In this document: one piece after another, positions 7,853 through 16,936 of the stretch | How the letters are laid out: each line of letters starts with the position of its first letter | Position numbering within the stretch: the first letter of the stretch is position 1 | The notes under the pieces: generated by a model | What the model was told of the DNA's origin: nothing | Database searches by the model: none | The model's input: only the letters and a program-made list of their open reading frames with translations | Assembly: GCA_903834135.1 (NCBI GenBank) | Contig: CAILHZ010000024.1 | Coordinates: 1-64,000 of the forward strand | DNA length: 64,000 nucleotides | Direction: 5' to 3' | Source of the DNA: an uncultured Opitutia bacterium | GTDB taxonomy: Bacteria; Verrucomicrobiota; Verrucomicrobiia; Opitutales; Opitutaceae | Made by a program: the position numbers and the translations under genes

Positions 7853-10800
7853 ATGATTTTTGCATCTTTTTTAGTTTACGATATAACCTCAGGCAAACGC
7901 GCTGCGAATACTGCAAAGACCTCTCAATTTAAATGGAGCGGCCGCTACTCCTGCGCACTTAGCATAGTACTTGGCCTTGGCCTAGTCGGCTGCGAAAACA
8001 CGGCTAACCAGAAGTCGGCTGCCCAAGTCACTTCACAAGCACCTATAAAAGTCGCTGTTCAAAAGATTTCATTTAACGACACAATCCAGCCAATCCTTTC
8101 CGAAAATTGCTACAGCTGCCACGGACCTGACCCAAGCGCTCGTAAAGCAAGCTTACGTCTTGATCGCCCAGAAGGTGCTTTCAATCCACACGGCAAAAGC
8201 ACCGCAGCGATTGTTAAAGGAAATCCAGACAAGAGTCCCCTGATTCAGAGGATTGAATCCAAGATCGAAAAAGAGGTCATGCCTCCAGCTGATCAGCACA
8301 AGACACTTAAAGCGTCTGACATTGCATTACTTAGACGCTGGATTTCTGAGGGTGCTCAGTATGAGGAGCATTGGGCTTTCATTACCCCTAAGCGTCCCGC
8401 AGTACCCACAGCATACTTACTACCAAGCGCAAATCCAATTGATGCCTTTATTCGGCAACGCCTAGTAAAAGAAAATCTACAGCCTTCCCCAGAAGCAGAC
8501 CGCAGATCTCTGATAAGACGCGTGAGCTTAGATTTAACTGGAATGATTCCTAGTGAGCTAGAAGTTAATGAATTCCTCACCGATCAAAGTCCAAATGCCT
8601 ATGAACGAGTAGTGGACCGCTTACTTGCAAGTACAGCCTATGGTGAACACCGCGCACGCTACTGGCTTGATTACGCACGCTACGCAGACACGCATGGTAT
8701 ACATTTTGATAACATGCGTGCTATATCGCCTTACCGTGATTACGTGATCCGTGCTTTTAATTCGAACAAACCCTTTGATGTGTTTGTGAGAGAACAACTC
8801 GCAGGTGATCTTTTGCCTGCACGCAATTTTGATCAATTAGCAGCAACAGGTTTTGTTCGTTGTAATCTAACAACTAACGAAGGTGGAGATATCCCTGAAG
8901 AAACTTACGTGAATCAGACTAGAGACCGCGTCGAAGCCTTTGGCGCAGCATTCTTGGGACTAACGACGGGGTGCGCAGCATGCCATGATCACAAATACGA
9001 TCCCTTCACTCAAAAAGACTTCTACAGTTTAGCTGCTATTCTAGGTAACACTGCGGAAAAACCATGGGATGATAATATTGCAGATCCTAGACCCGTTTTG
9101 AAATTTCCTAAAGCCGCTAACAAAGCAGGTGCAGAATTTATTTTTACTGAAGGTGCTGAGCTAAAAGCACAATTAATGAAGCGCAAAGAAAAATGGGCTG
9201 AGCTTATGACAACTTGGCTTACTCAAGGTAACAAGCCTAAGGCTGTCTCTGAAGATAAACTTGAAATGCGCTTACGCTTAGATGAAGGCCATGGAGATGT
9301 TGTAAAGAATTCTGCACCAGGTGCAGTCTTGAAAGAATTTAAAGCAGATACAAATCCTTTAGTCTGGGGTGAGAACTCCTGGTTTTGGCCTTCTATGCGT
9401 ATGGATATAAATACGCGTCTAAGTCTTGGCGACGTAGGCAATGTAGATACAGATAACGCCTTCTCAGTAGGAGGTTGGCTTATGCTTAGATTACAAGTTG
9501 CTAATGGAAACACAGGCTCAGGCACTCTTATTGCACGTATGGGTGATGAAAAAGATGGCGGCTGGTCAATCTACCACGACAAAGGCTTTATCACAGTAAG
9601 TCTACTTGCTGCAGATCATACGACTAAGGCGGATCCAAAAATGCCTGGCGCAAAAATGTCTGCTCCAAATAAACATGGTATCATTGTAACAACTAGTACG
9701 GGAATTAAACGTGATGAATGGGTACATTTATTTGTGACCTACTCAGGAAATGGTAAAGCATCCGGTGTACGTACATACATTAATGGTAAACTAACAGAGA
9801 CGCCTGTCACACAGGACACCCTAGATAAAAAAGATAGCATCAAGACAGTAGCCCAAACTTACCTAGGCAGCAAAGAATCGGGTACCCCAATGAAGGCAAC
9901 GCGTTTTCAAGATATTCGTTTATATAAACGCGCACTCACTGCAGACGAAGTTGCTCGCTTACTCTTTGAAGATAGAGCTGCTGAAATCGTAGCATCTAAA
10001 CCAAACCTAAATTCCTGGACTAGTAGTGAAAAATTTATCGCCGTTAATAAATACTTCTTTAGCAAGGTTGATCAAGAGGCGATCGATCTAGCAAATGCAG
10101 TTACACAACATGACGAAGCCTTTGATGCCTTAACTAGAGACGGACCTGCTACTTTAGTTGCAGTAGAAAAAGAAACTCCTCCCGCGGCCGATCTATTAAA
10201 GCGCGGAGACTATTTCTCTCGTGTCGGTCGTGTCGAAGGCGCCCCACCTCATTTCTTGCCAGAAGCGAAAACAGATACACCCATGAATCGCAAAGGTCTT
10301 GCTGAATGGCTTTTATCGCCTAATCAGCCACTGATGGGACGAGTTACAGTAAACCGTATGTGGCAAGAAATTTTCGGCAGAGGCTTAGTTGAATCTTCGG
10401 GAGATTTCGGAGTAATGGGAGCAAAACCGTCACATCCTGAACTGCTCGATTATCTGACGATTGATTTCCGCGAAAACAATTGGGACGTAAAACGACTTTA
10501 TAAATTAATTGTTATGTCTGAGACTTATAAGCAGTCAGCAAATTTGACCGCTGATAGCTTAGCAAAGGATCCATCAAATCGTTACTTAGCACGTGGTCCA
10601 CGTTTTCGTATGGATGCAGAAATGCTAAGAGATAGTGCTTTAAAAGCCTCTGGCCTACTGGTTGCTAAATTAGGCGGCCCTTCGGTTAAACCCTATCAGC
10701 CACCAGGACTTTGGGAAGAAGTAGCTATGCCTGAATCTAACACGAAGACCTATGTGCCAGATACCGGCGAAGGCCTTTACCGCAGAAGCCTCTACACGTT

Positions 10801-11233
10801 CTGGAAACGTGGCTCTATGCCACCTGCAATGGAGACATTTGATGCAACCTCACGTGAAACAGTATGTACACGCAGAGCACATACTAACACACCACTCCAG
10901 GCATTCGTAACAATGAATGATCCGCAGTGGGTAGAAGCAGCACGTAAATTAGCTGAGAGGACGCTTATAGAAGCAAAGCCAACAGACGTTGAGCGGATTA
11001 ACTTTATCGCTGAAACAACACTGAATCGTCCGCTCACTCAGACAGAGGCACTTTATTTACAAAAATCAGCAGCGACTTTTAAAGCTCACTTTATTAACGA
11101 TGAAGATTCCGCTAAGGCACTCATCAGTGTAGGCGCTTCACCTTACAACCAGTCACTTAAACCTAAAGAAATTGCTGAGTGGACATTAGTTGCCAGTGAA
11201 TTTCTTAACTTAGATGAATTTTTAACCAAATAG
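7853..11233 (+). CDS. PSD1-type cytochrome lipoprotein (PSCyt1-DUF1549-LamG-DUF1553)
   Basis: Large PVC-type exported protein. The N-terminal hydrophobic stretch ends in a lipobox (GLGLVGC, C47), so it is probably a membrane lipoprotein, although the n-region is unusually long. One c-type heme motif CYSCH (C86, C89, H90) lies in a PSCyt1 domain followed by the usual SLRLDRPEGA. Then come DUF1549 (~190-420), a LamG/concanavalin-like domain (~490-690, GGWLMLRLQ, WSIYHDKG) and DUF1553 (~800-1090, with NRMWQEIFGRGLV and the CTRRAHTNTPLQAF motif). The family's role is unproven; linkage with DUF1501 suggests a two-component redox or polysaccharide-processing system. It is the first gene of an operon, with the next start 8 bases on. 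Confidence 0.92.
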   Translation: MIFASFLVYDITSGKRAANTAKTSQFKWSGRYSCALSIVLGLGLVGCENTANQKSAAQVTSQAPIKVAVQKISFNDTIQPILSENCYSCHGPDPSARKASLRLDRPEGAFNPHGKSTAAIVKGNPDKSPLIQRIESKIEKEVMPPADQHKTLKASDIALLRRWISEGAQYEEHWAFITPKRPAVPTAYLLPSANPIDAFIRQRLVKENLQPSPEADRRSLIRRVSLDLTGMIPSELEVNEFLTDQSPNAYERVVDRLLASTAYGEHRARYWLDYARYADTHGIHFDNMRAISPYRDYVIRAFNSNKPFDVFVREQLAGDLLPARNFDQLAATGFVRCNLTTNEGGDIPEETYVNQTRDRVEAFGAAFLGLTTGCAACHDHKYDPFTQKDFYSLAAILGNTAEKPWDDNIADPRPVLKFPKAANKAGAEFIFTEGAELKAQLMKRKEKWAELMTTWLTQGNKPKAVSEDKLEMRLRLDEGHGDVVKNSAPGAVLKEFKADTNPLVWGENSWFWPSMRMDINTRLSLGDVGNVDTDNAFSVGGWLMLRLQVANGNTGSGTLIARMGDEKDGGWSIYHDKGFITVSLLAADHTTKADPKMPGAKMSAPNKHGIIVTTSTGIKRDEWVHLFVTYSGNGKASGVRTYINGKLTETPVTQDTLDKKDSIKTVAQTYLGSKESGTPMKATRFQDIRLYKRALTADEVARLLFEDRAAEIVASKPNLNSWTSSEKFIAVNKYFFSKVDQEAIDLANAVTQHDEAFDALTRDGPATLVAVEKETPPAADLLKRGDYFSRVGRVEGAPPHFLPEAKTDTPMNRKGLAEWLLSPNQPLMGRVTVNRMWQEIFGRGLVESSGDFGVMGAKPSHPELLDYLTIDFRENNWDVKRLYKLIVMSETYKQSANLTADSLAKDPSNRYLARGPRFRMDAEMLRDSALKASGLLVAKLGGPSVKPYQPPGLWEEVAMPESNTKTYVPDTGEGLYRRSLYTFWKRGSMPPAMETFDATSRETVCTRRAHTNTPLQAFVTMNDPQWVEAARKLAERTLIEAKPTDVERINFIAETTLNRPLTQTEALYLQKSAATFKAHFINDEDSAKALISVGASPYNQSLKPKEIAEWTLVASEFLNLDEFLTK

Positions 11234-11241
11234 GATTAACG

Positions 11242-12789
11242 ATGAACCATACTTTAAATGATCCTAATGTAGCGCTGTGTTCAGACCATTGTGGTGAACA
11301 CCCAAATGTCGCTAACTTACCTGAGTTACCCTTATCTCTTCAAAAAGAATGGCTCGAATTAGAAACGCGTCGCCACTTCTTAGGCCGCGGCACCAAAGCC
11401 TTAGCATGGGCAGGCCTTGCGTCGATTATAGGCCGTACTGCACCCCATCTTCTCGCTGATCCTACAGCACTACTGCCTCAAACACCCCATTTTGCACCTA
11501 AAGCTAAAAGGGCTATTTATTTGTTTATGGCAGGTGCTCCCTCCCAGCTAGAGACTTTTGATTATAAACCAAACTTAGCAGACCAATTTAATAAAGATCT
11601 CCCAGAATCTGTACGAGGTGGCCAAGTTTTAACGGGGATGTCCTCAGGTCAGGCCCACTTTCCTGTAGCTCCAAGTTTTGCAAAATTTTCACGCCAAGGA
11701 AAATCAGGCATGTGGATGTCTGAAATGTTTCCAGAACTCTCCAAGGTAACAGACGATCTTTGCATTATTAAGTCGCTGTATACTGAGGCGATTAACCACG
11801 AGCCTGCTATCTTAACGATGACAACCGGAAATATGTTTCCGGGCAGACCTTCCGTTGGAGCATGGCTAGCCTATGGTCTTGGTGCCATGAATGAGGAGCT
11901 TCCTACCTTTGTAGTGATGACCTCGAAAATGCCTCAAAAACAAAATGTTCAGGCTCTCTCCAACCGTCTGTGGTCTTCCGGTTTTCTTTCTCCAGAGTAT
12001 TCTGCTGTTCAACTACGCTCAGGCGGTGAACCCGTTTTATATTTAAAAGACCCTAAAGGAGTTACTTCGGATATACGCCGCACAGTCATTAGTGGCGTGA
12101 ATGATTTAAACAGGCAGCTATACGAAAAAATAGGTGATCCTGAAATCAATACCCGTATCGCTCAGTACGAAATGGCATTTAGAATGCAAACCTCGGTGCC
12201 AGAACTCACGGATATGTCAGATGAGCCTGCGTCAACGTGGGAACTGTATGGTCCTGATGCAAAAGAACCAGGTACGTTTGCATATAACTGTTTAATGGCA
12301 CGACGTCTTGCCGAACGTGGCGTACGCTTTTCGCAAATATTTTTACGTTCGTGGGATATGCATGGTGGCCTTCCTGGCAGTATGCGTGTTCTGTGCGGAA
12401 ATTCTGACCGTGCTACCTACGCCTTGATGACTGATTTAAAACGCAGAGGTATGCTTGATGATACCCTAGTTATCTGGGGTGGAGAATTTGGACGCACGGT
12501 TTATTCGCAAGGCACACTTAAACCAGATAATTACGGCAGAGATCACCATCCACGCTGCTTTAGTATGTGGATGGCAGGTGGAGGCGTTAAGCCTGGTATG
12601 AGTTACGGTCAGACCGATGACTTCTCCTACAATATTGTTAAAGATCCCGTTCATGTCCGTGACCTACATGCAACGATTTTAAAATTATTCGGCTTTGATC
12701 ATACGAAGTTAACTTTCAAGTTTCAGGGCTTAGAACAACGCTTAACCGGCGTGCTCCCAGCACGCGTTATTAATGATATATTGGTCTAA
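11242..12789 (+). CDS. DUF1501 family protein
   Basis: DUF1501 protein of the alkaline-phosphatase/sulfatase-like fold, almost always paired with PSD1 cytochromes in planctomycetes and verrucomicrobia. A twin-arginine-like signal sits at residues 43-65 (TRRHFLGRGTKALAWAG), behind an unusual 40-residue N-terminal stretch. Family landmarks are KRAIYLFMAGAPSQLETFDYKP, a WGGEFGRT motif and the metal-ligand-like GRDHHPRCFSMWMAGGG. It is predicted to be exported folded with its partner. It lies 8 bases after the PSD1 gene and overlaps the next gene by 17 bases. The enzymatic activity is not established. Confidence 0.93.
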   Translation: MNHTLNDPNVALCSDHCGEHPNVANLPELPLSLQKEWLELETRRHFLGRGTKALAWAGLASIIGRTAPHLLADPTALLPQTPHFAPKAKRAIYLFMAGAPSQLETFDYKPNLADQFNKDLPESVRGGQVLTGMSSGQAHFPVAPSFAKFSRQGKSGMWMSEMFPELSKVTDDLCIIKSLYTEAINHEPAILTMTTGNMFPGRPSVGAWLAYGLGAMNEELPTFVVMTSKMPQKQNVQALSNRLWSSGFLSPEYSAVQLRSGGEPVLYLKDPKGVTSDIRRTVISGVNDLNRQLYEKIGDPEINTRIAQYEMAFRMQTSVPELTDMSDEPASTWELYGPDAKEPGTFAYNCLMARRLAERGVRFSQIFLRSWDMHGGLPGSMRVLCGNSDRATYALMTDLKRRGMLDDTLVIWGGEFGRTVYSQGTLKPDNYGRDHHPRCFSMWMAGGGVKPGMSYGQTDDFSYNIVKDPVHVRDLHATILKLFGFDHTKLTFKFQGLEQRLTGVLPARVINDILV

Positions 12790-13633
12790 AATTTCTCTAC
12801 CATTGGCGATCGCCAGTGTTTGCCTTTCGCTGCAAGCAGAGACTGCAAGCTATACCCATGACATTAGCCCCGTTATTGAGAAGAACTGCATCTCATGTCA
12901 TGGTCCAAAAAAACAAAAAGGTGGCTTACGCTTAGACTCGTATAGTTTTGTTCTGCAAGGCACGGAAGATGGACCAATCGTAAAATTAGGAAACGCTCAA
13001 GATAGTGAACTTTATCGCAGATTAACTCTACATCCAGGTGATGATGATTTTATGCCAGCAGGGGGTAAACCCCCACTTAAAGCTCACGAAATTGAACTCA
13101 TCAAACAGTGGATTGCAGCCAGTGCTCCTGAAAAGTTAGCCTTTGAATTTGTTGCAGTTAAAAAATCTGTATTAGTAGCTAAACAAGCTGCTCCAGACTA
13201 TAGACCCAAAATTAAAGAAGCCTCTGCCAAAGCAGAATCACTTGGCGTTCGCTTAGTACCCCGCTCTTCAATTCCAACAGACGGTTTAGTTCTAAGAACT
13301 GCAAGTAACCCAAAACGCTGCACAGATGCCGTTATTGAACAACTCTCTAGCTACTCTGATTTAATTGTTGAAGCTGAACTCTCTAGGACTGCAGTCACGA
13401 GCAAATCCTTAGCCCATTTAAGTAAGTGGAAAAACCTTCAGCTTCTCGACCTTTCATATACGCACGTCTCTGACGATTACATTGATTCACTTGCACAGTT
13501 AAAAGACTTACAGAGTTTGAATATATCAGGAACTCAGATTGGTAAAGACGGGCTTGCGAAAGTAAATAAGTTAACTTCCGTTGCTCGAGTATGGGCTTTT
13601 ATGGAAGCACCTGCAGGTTTGCTAAAGAAGTGA
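12773..13633 (+). CDS. secreted cytochrome c-type protein with leucine-rich repeats
   Basis: Third gene of the operon, starting 17 bases inside the DUF1501 gene, which implies translational coupling. A signal peptide (SLPLAIASVCLSLQA) is followed by a PSCyt1 heme domain with CISCH (C39, C42, H43) and KKQKGGLRLD. Residues ~205-275 form leucine-rich repeats (LSKWKNLQLLDLSYTHVSDD, then LKDLQSLNISGTQIGKDGL). The heme part matches that of the large PSD1 protein, and the repeats suggest a protein-binding role, perhaps docking the cytochrome to its partners (inference). Confidence 0.88.
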   Translation: MIYWSKISLPLAIASVCLSLQAETASYTHDISPVIEKNCISCHGPKKQKGGLRLDSYSFVLQGTEDGPIVKLGNAQDSELYRRLTLHPGDDDFMPAGGKPPLKAHEIELIKQWIAASAPEKLAFEFVAVKKSVLVAKQAAPDYRPKIKEASAKAESLGVRLVPRSSIPTDGLVLRTASNPKRCTDAVIEQLSSYSDLIVEAELSRTAVTSKSLAHLSKWKNLQLLDLSYTHVSDDYIDSLAQLKDLQSLNISGTQIGKDGLAKVNKLTSVARVWAFMEAPAGLLKK

Positions 13634-13647
13634 AGCCTCTTCGCTTA

Positions 13648-13675
13648 CACAAGGTAGCGTCTACGCTACCTTGTG
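13648..13675. terminator. strong hairpin between convergent genes
   Basis: CACAAGGTAGCG and CGCTACCTTGTG form a perfect 12-bp stem around a TCTA loop. It lies between the stop of the cytochrome/LRR gene and the stop of the minus-strand YVTN gene. There is no U tract, so it may act as a transcript 3'-end stabiliser or bidirectional barrier. Confidence 0.55.
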
Positions 13676-13696
13676 CGAATGCCTAAATCAGTGAAT

Positions 13697-14698
13697 TTAT
13701 TTCACCCAAGCTAAACCGTCATCTCCTGCGCCAACTTTAATTAGTTTCTTAAGGGTAAAATGTTCGAGATCAATTTCAGCAACCTGTGCACTTGAATCGC
13801 ACGAAACATAAGCAACAAGCCCATCTGGTCTTACTAAGACTTCTTGGGGCGATTTAGGCATAGGAAGTGTCTTAATAAGACGCATGGTAGCTAGATCCAC
13901 CAATCCTGCTTTTTGTGCTCCTGGAATAGCTACAACCAAACTCTTGCCATCTGGAGTTACAGCAGTGCCGTAAGCAAGGCCTGGAAGAGCAACTGATTTT
14001 ACAATTTTTAAAGTCTCAGCATCAATAACTGCGAGTCTAAGAGCCGTTTGATCTGCAGTAATAATAAAGCGGTCATCCATAGTTACTGCAATGCGCTGAA
14101 TAACAGGAGCTACCTGAACAACTTGCTCTAACGTGCGCTTATCTAAATTAAGAACAGAAATTGTACCGCTTCGTACATTAGCTGTATACCCACGGTGTCC
14201 ATCGTGAGAGAGAACAAGCATATGCGATTCATTTTTGCCAGTAGGTATCGATCCAATAATGGCCAAAGTCTTAGGATCAATTACTGTCACACTTTGCTGA
14301 AGTTCAGTGGTTACATAAAGCAGTCCATCCTTAGGACCAAATAAAGGACAATGCGGACGAATCCCTTTCCCAAAATCAATTGTTCCTACAATTGAGCGGC
14401 TTTCTAAATCCATAATGCGGATAAGTTGTCCATCCGTACCGGGCTTACCTACTCCGGAATTTCCGTAGATCGGAACGTAAGCTAATTTGCCGTCTGGGGA
14501 AGCAATAAGCTCATGAGCTGTAACTGCATTTTCAGCGATTTTTGCAATTTGCATTTCGCTAGTGGGATCAACCAAGGAAACTGTTTTATCACCTTTATTG
14601 GCTACTAGAAGCATCTCTGCTTTTGAAGTAGATGCTTCGATGTAAAGCACTCCTAAAAGAAAAGTTAAACCAGCACGAATAAGGGGTATTTTTTTCAT
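13697..14698 (-). CDS. secreted YVTN-type beta-propeller protein
   Basis: Repeated blades of about 40 residues, for example LLVANKGDKTVSLVDP, LYVTTELQQSVTVIDPKTL and GYTANVRSGTISVLNLDKRTL, define a seven-bladed YVTN/lactonase-like propeller. I start it at the Met of MKKIPLIRAGLTFLLG because that gives a standard signal peptide; the frame is open a further 16 codons upstream (to 14746). The protein is probably periplasmic with a scaffolding or binding role, since no catalytic residues are evident. It lies behind the Spy-like gene but is separated from it by a terminator. Confidence 0.85.
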   Translation of the reverse strand: MKKIPLIRAGLTFLLGVLYIEASTSKAEMLLVANKGDKTVSLVDPTSEMQIAKIAENAVTAHELIASPDGKLAYVPIYGNSGVGKPGTDGQLIRIMDLESRSIVGTIDFGKGIRPHCPLFGPKDGLLYVTTELQQSVTVIDPKTLAIIGSIPTGKNESHMLVLSHDGHRGYTANVRSGTISVLNLDKRTLEQVVQVAPVIQRIAVTMDDRFIITADQTALRLAVIDAETLKIVKSVALPGLAYGTAVTPDGKSLVVAIPGAQKAGLVDLATMRLIKTLPMPKSPQEVLVRPDGLVAYVSCDSSAQVAEIDLEHFTLKKLIKVGAGDDGLAWVK

Positions 14699-14758
14699 GA
14701 AATATAAATATCCCTCAATCAAAGCTCTAAAGTCAAATGCTCCCAACCTCTAAGACAC

Positions 14759-14792
14759 AAAAAAGCCGCTTCGGGCTGCTATCCGAAGCGGC
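14759..14792 (-). terminator. rho-independent terminator of the Spy-like gene
   Basis: GCCGCTTCGG (14765-14774) and CCGAAGCGGC (14783-14792) form a 10-bp GC-rich stem. Read on the minus strand it is followed by six U (A-run 14759-14764). It lies just after the stop of the Spy-like gene. Confidence 0.88.
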
Positions 14793-14810
14793 AATGCTAT
14801 CACTAACCAA

Positions 14811-15272
14811 TTAGTTTGAAGGTGGCGGAGGATTTCCGCCTTTTTTCTTTCCATGCTGCGGAGGTCCTAGAGGTGGCATTTTATCAAGAATTGCTTGTTG
14901 ATCAGAGGTCAATTTAGCGCGCACCTGAGTTTGAATATCTTTGAAGATTGCCTGCGTCTGTGTGCGGCGATCCTCTTTTGAAAGCTCTTGATTATCACGC
15001 AGCGCTTTCATTGCTGCGTCATGTGATTTTACAATTTCGGATACTTCAGTCACTTGATCTTGAGTAAGATTTAATTTCTTAGTGAGCATATCGATCATTT
15101 GACGAGGACCGCCAGGACCCTTGCCACCTTTACCATGATGACCACCAGGGCCTCCTGGACCCTGAGCATCTGGAGGAGGCGCTTTGGATGCGTCTTGAGC
15201 TTTGATTAGCGGAATTGAAACAAGAAGCCCTACTGTGAGAGCGAGTAGACTAAGTTTATATGCTAATTTCAT
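14811..15272 (-). CDS. Spy/CpxP-like periplasmic LTXXQ protein
   Basis: Small (153 residues) exported protein. The signal peptide (residues 1-25, ending LIKA) is followed by a low-complexity Gly/Pro/His/Lys segment (GGPGGHHGKGGKGPGG). A helical domain then has LTQDQ and LTSDQQ, the LTxxQ motifs of the CpxP/Spy/Zra periplasmic chaperone and metal-stress family. The tail is again Pro/Gly/Lys-rich. The His-containing low-complexity stretch could bind metal. It is monocistronic with its own terminator. The role in envelope stress is inferred from the family. Confidence 0.82.
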   Translation of the reverse strand: MKLAYKLSLLALTVGLLVSIPLIKAQDASKAPPPDAQGPGGPGGHHGKGGKGPGGPRQMIDMLTKKLNLTQDQVTEVSEIVKSHDAAMKALRDNQELSKEDRRTQTQAIFKDIQTQVRAKLTSDQQAILDKMPPLGPPQHGKKKGGNPPPPSN

Positions 15273-15341
15273 AAGTGATTAATAATGAGTTCTAACACGA
15301 GACATACTATACGCTTTAAGACCTTAAGATTTGATTAAGAT

Positions 15342-16805
15342 TTAATCTTTCTGCAAATACAGGCCAAAGTGAGAAATTGCTACACACGCAGCACTGTGTT
15401 TGATTGTAAGACGCACCTTTGTTGTTGTAACAGTACTACCCTTAAAAATAGCACGGTGACCAATCGCTTGAGCCTGAGTATCAAGAACCCAAGCATTATT
15501 AATCCAGTGCTCAATTTGGTACGCATCTACACGCTGACCTAATGGAATATATTCTTGAATATTAATAAGATTATATGTGACGGGTTCTGCCCACTCAAAA
15601 ACTACATTAGCTTCTGTAACTGAATCATCCGTTGACCAATAGGTATTTCCACTTTCAGCTTTTAAGTGCTGTGCACTAAACAGTGAATCATTTGATCTCG
15701 TGTTTGAGGCTGTGATGTTAGCATCGTTAATTAAGTTAGTAGCAAATGTTGCATCTTTAAGTGCCTTAAAAGCTTTCAGACTGGCCACATCCTTAGCTGC
15801 TAATTGACCTCGTTTATCAGGTGGAACATTAAGCAGTAGATTTGATCCACGACCTACTGATTGGCAGTAAAGAGAAAATAACTTAGTAGCAGACTTAACA
15901 GTCGAATCTTCACTTTCATGATAAAACCAACCATGACGGATAGAAACATCAGACTCCGCAGGCACCCACAAATCTCCTGGTCTTTCGCCCGTTTTATTTC
16001 GCTTCGATTCTTTTGTGTTAAAAGTTAAATTTTTATTTTTAATCGTAGCCCAAGAAGTCAAAGCCTGCGTTCCTTCTTCATTTCCGCCCCACCGATTATC
16101 AGGTCCAAAATCACTATGGATAATACAATCGGGTTGTAATTCACGAATGATTGATACCCATGCATCAGGCCACTGATAGTACGAGGTAGCATCAACAACA
16201 CGTTTTTCTTTTGCACCACCGTAATAACCCATACCTCCATTAGCACCATCTAGCCAAACTTCAAAAATAGGGCCGTACTGCGTTAAGAGTTCACGCAGTT
16301 GATTTTTATAGTAGGTGAGATATTCGGGTTTTCCATAGAAAGCGTGATTTCTATCCCAGGGTGAAAGATAAATTCCAAAGCGCATACCAAGTCTGTGACA
16401 TGCATCTGAGACTTCTCTTACCACATCTCCTCTACCAGAACGCCAGGGACTATTTTTAACCGAATGCTCCGTATAAGCGGAAGGCCAAAGGCAAAATCCG
16501 TCGTGATGTTTGCAGGTCAAAATAACCCCTTTAAATCCACCGTCCTTAAAAGCTTGGACCATTTGATAGGCATTAAAATCCGTAGGATTAAATATGGATT
16601 CGTTTTCGCTACCCTCTCCCCATTCTTTATCCGTAAAGGTATTTACCCCAAAATGCATGAAAGCATACAACTCCTCATTTTCAGAAATAAGTTGCTTAGC
16701 AGACGGCGTTGGCCCGTAGGGTTTAGGACTTAAACTTTCAGCCTTAAGCCTAAAAGGCATTAAATTAAGACTCAAAATACACATTAAAAAGGTATAAAAA
16801 CGCAT
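15342..16805 (-). CDS. secreted GH29 alpha-L-fucosidase with C-terminal galactose-binding-like domain
   Basis: Hydrolyses terminal alpha-L-fucose. I start it at the Met of MRFYTFLMCILSLN, which gives a clean signal peptide; the frame is open 7 codons further upstream. The catalytic barrel shows YAFMHFGVNTFTDKEWG, LTCKHHDGFCLWPS and FEVWLDGANG, where D186 is the predicted nucleophile. Residues ~350-487 resemble a discoidin/F5-8 carbohydrate-binding domain (WSTDDSVTEANVVFEW). The sequence type resembles the GH29 branch acting on alpha-1,3/1,4-linked fucose, but linkage cannot be fixed by eye. It is divergent from the heparinase-like gene. Confidence 0.92.
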   Translation of the reverse strand: MRFYTFLMCILSLNLMPFRLKAESLSPKPYGPTPSAKQLISENEELYAFMHFGVNTFTDKEWGEGSENESIFNPTDFNAYQMVQAFKDGGFKGVILTCKHHDGFCLWPSAYTEHSVKNSPWRSGRGDVVREVSDACHRLGMRFGIYLSPWDRNHAFYGKPEYLTYYKNQLRELLTQYGPIFEVWLDGANGGMGYYGGAKEKRVVDATSYYQWPDAWVSIIRELQPDCIIHSDFGPDNRWGGNEEGTQALTSWATIKNKNLTFNTKESKRNKTGERPGDLWVPAESDVSIRHGWFYHESEDSTVKSATKLFSLYCQSVGRGSNLLLNVPPDKRGQLAAKDVASLKAFKALKDATFATNLINDANITASNTRSNDSLFSAQHLKAESGNTYWSTDDSVTEANVVFEWAEPVTYNLINIQEYIPLGQRVDAYQIEHWINNAWVLDTQAQAIGHRAIFKGSTVTTTKVRLTIKHSAACVAISHFGLYLQKD

Positions 16806-16936
16806 AAAATAGAATTCGGGGTACATGTGAGACGCTTTACTTCTTTTAGTGGATACAATCTGATTAAACTCTTACCCAAATAAAACCGACACCAGTTAAT
16901 CTTTCTGACGTCTTTAATGTTATACCTCACTTTTAT

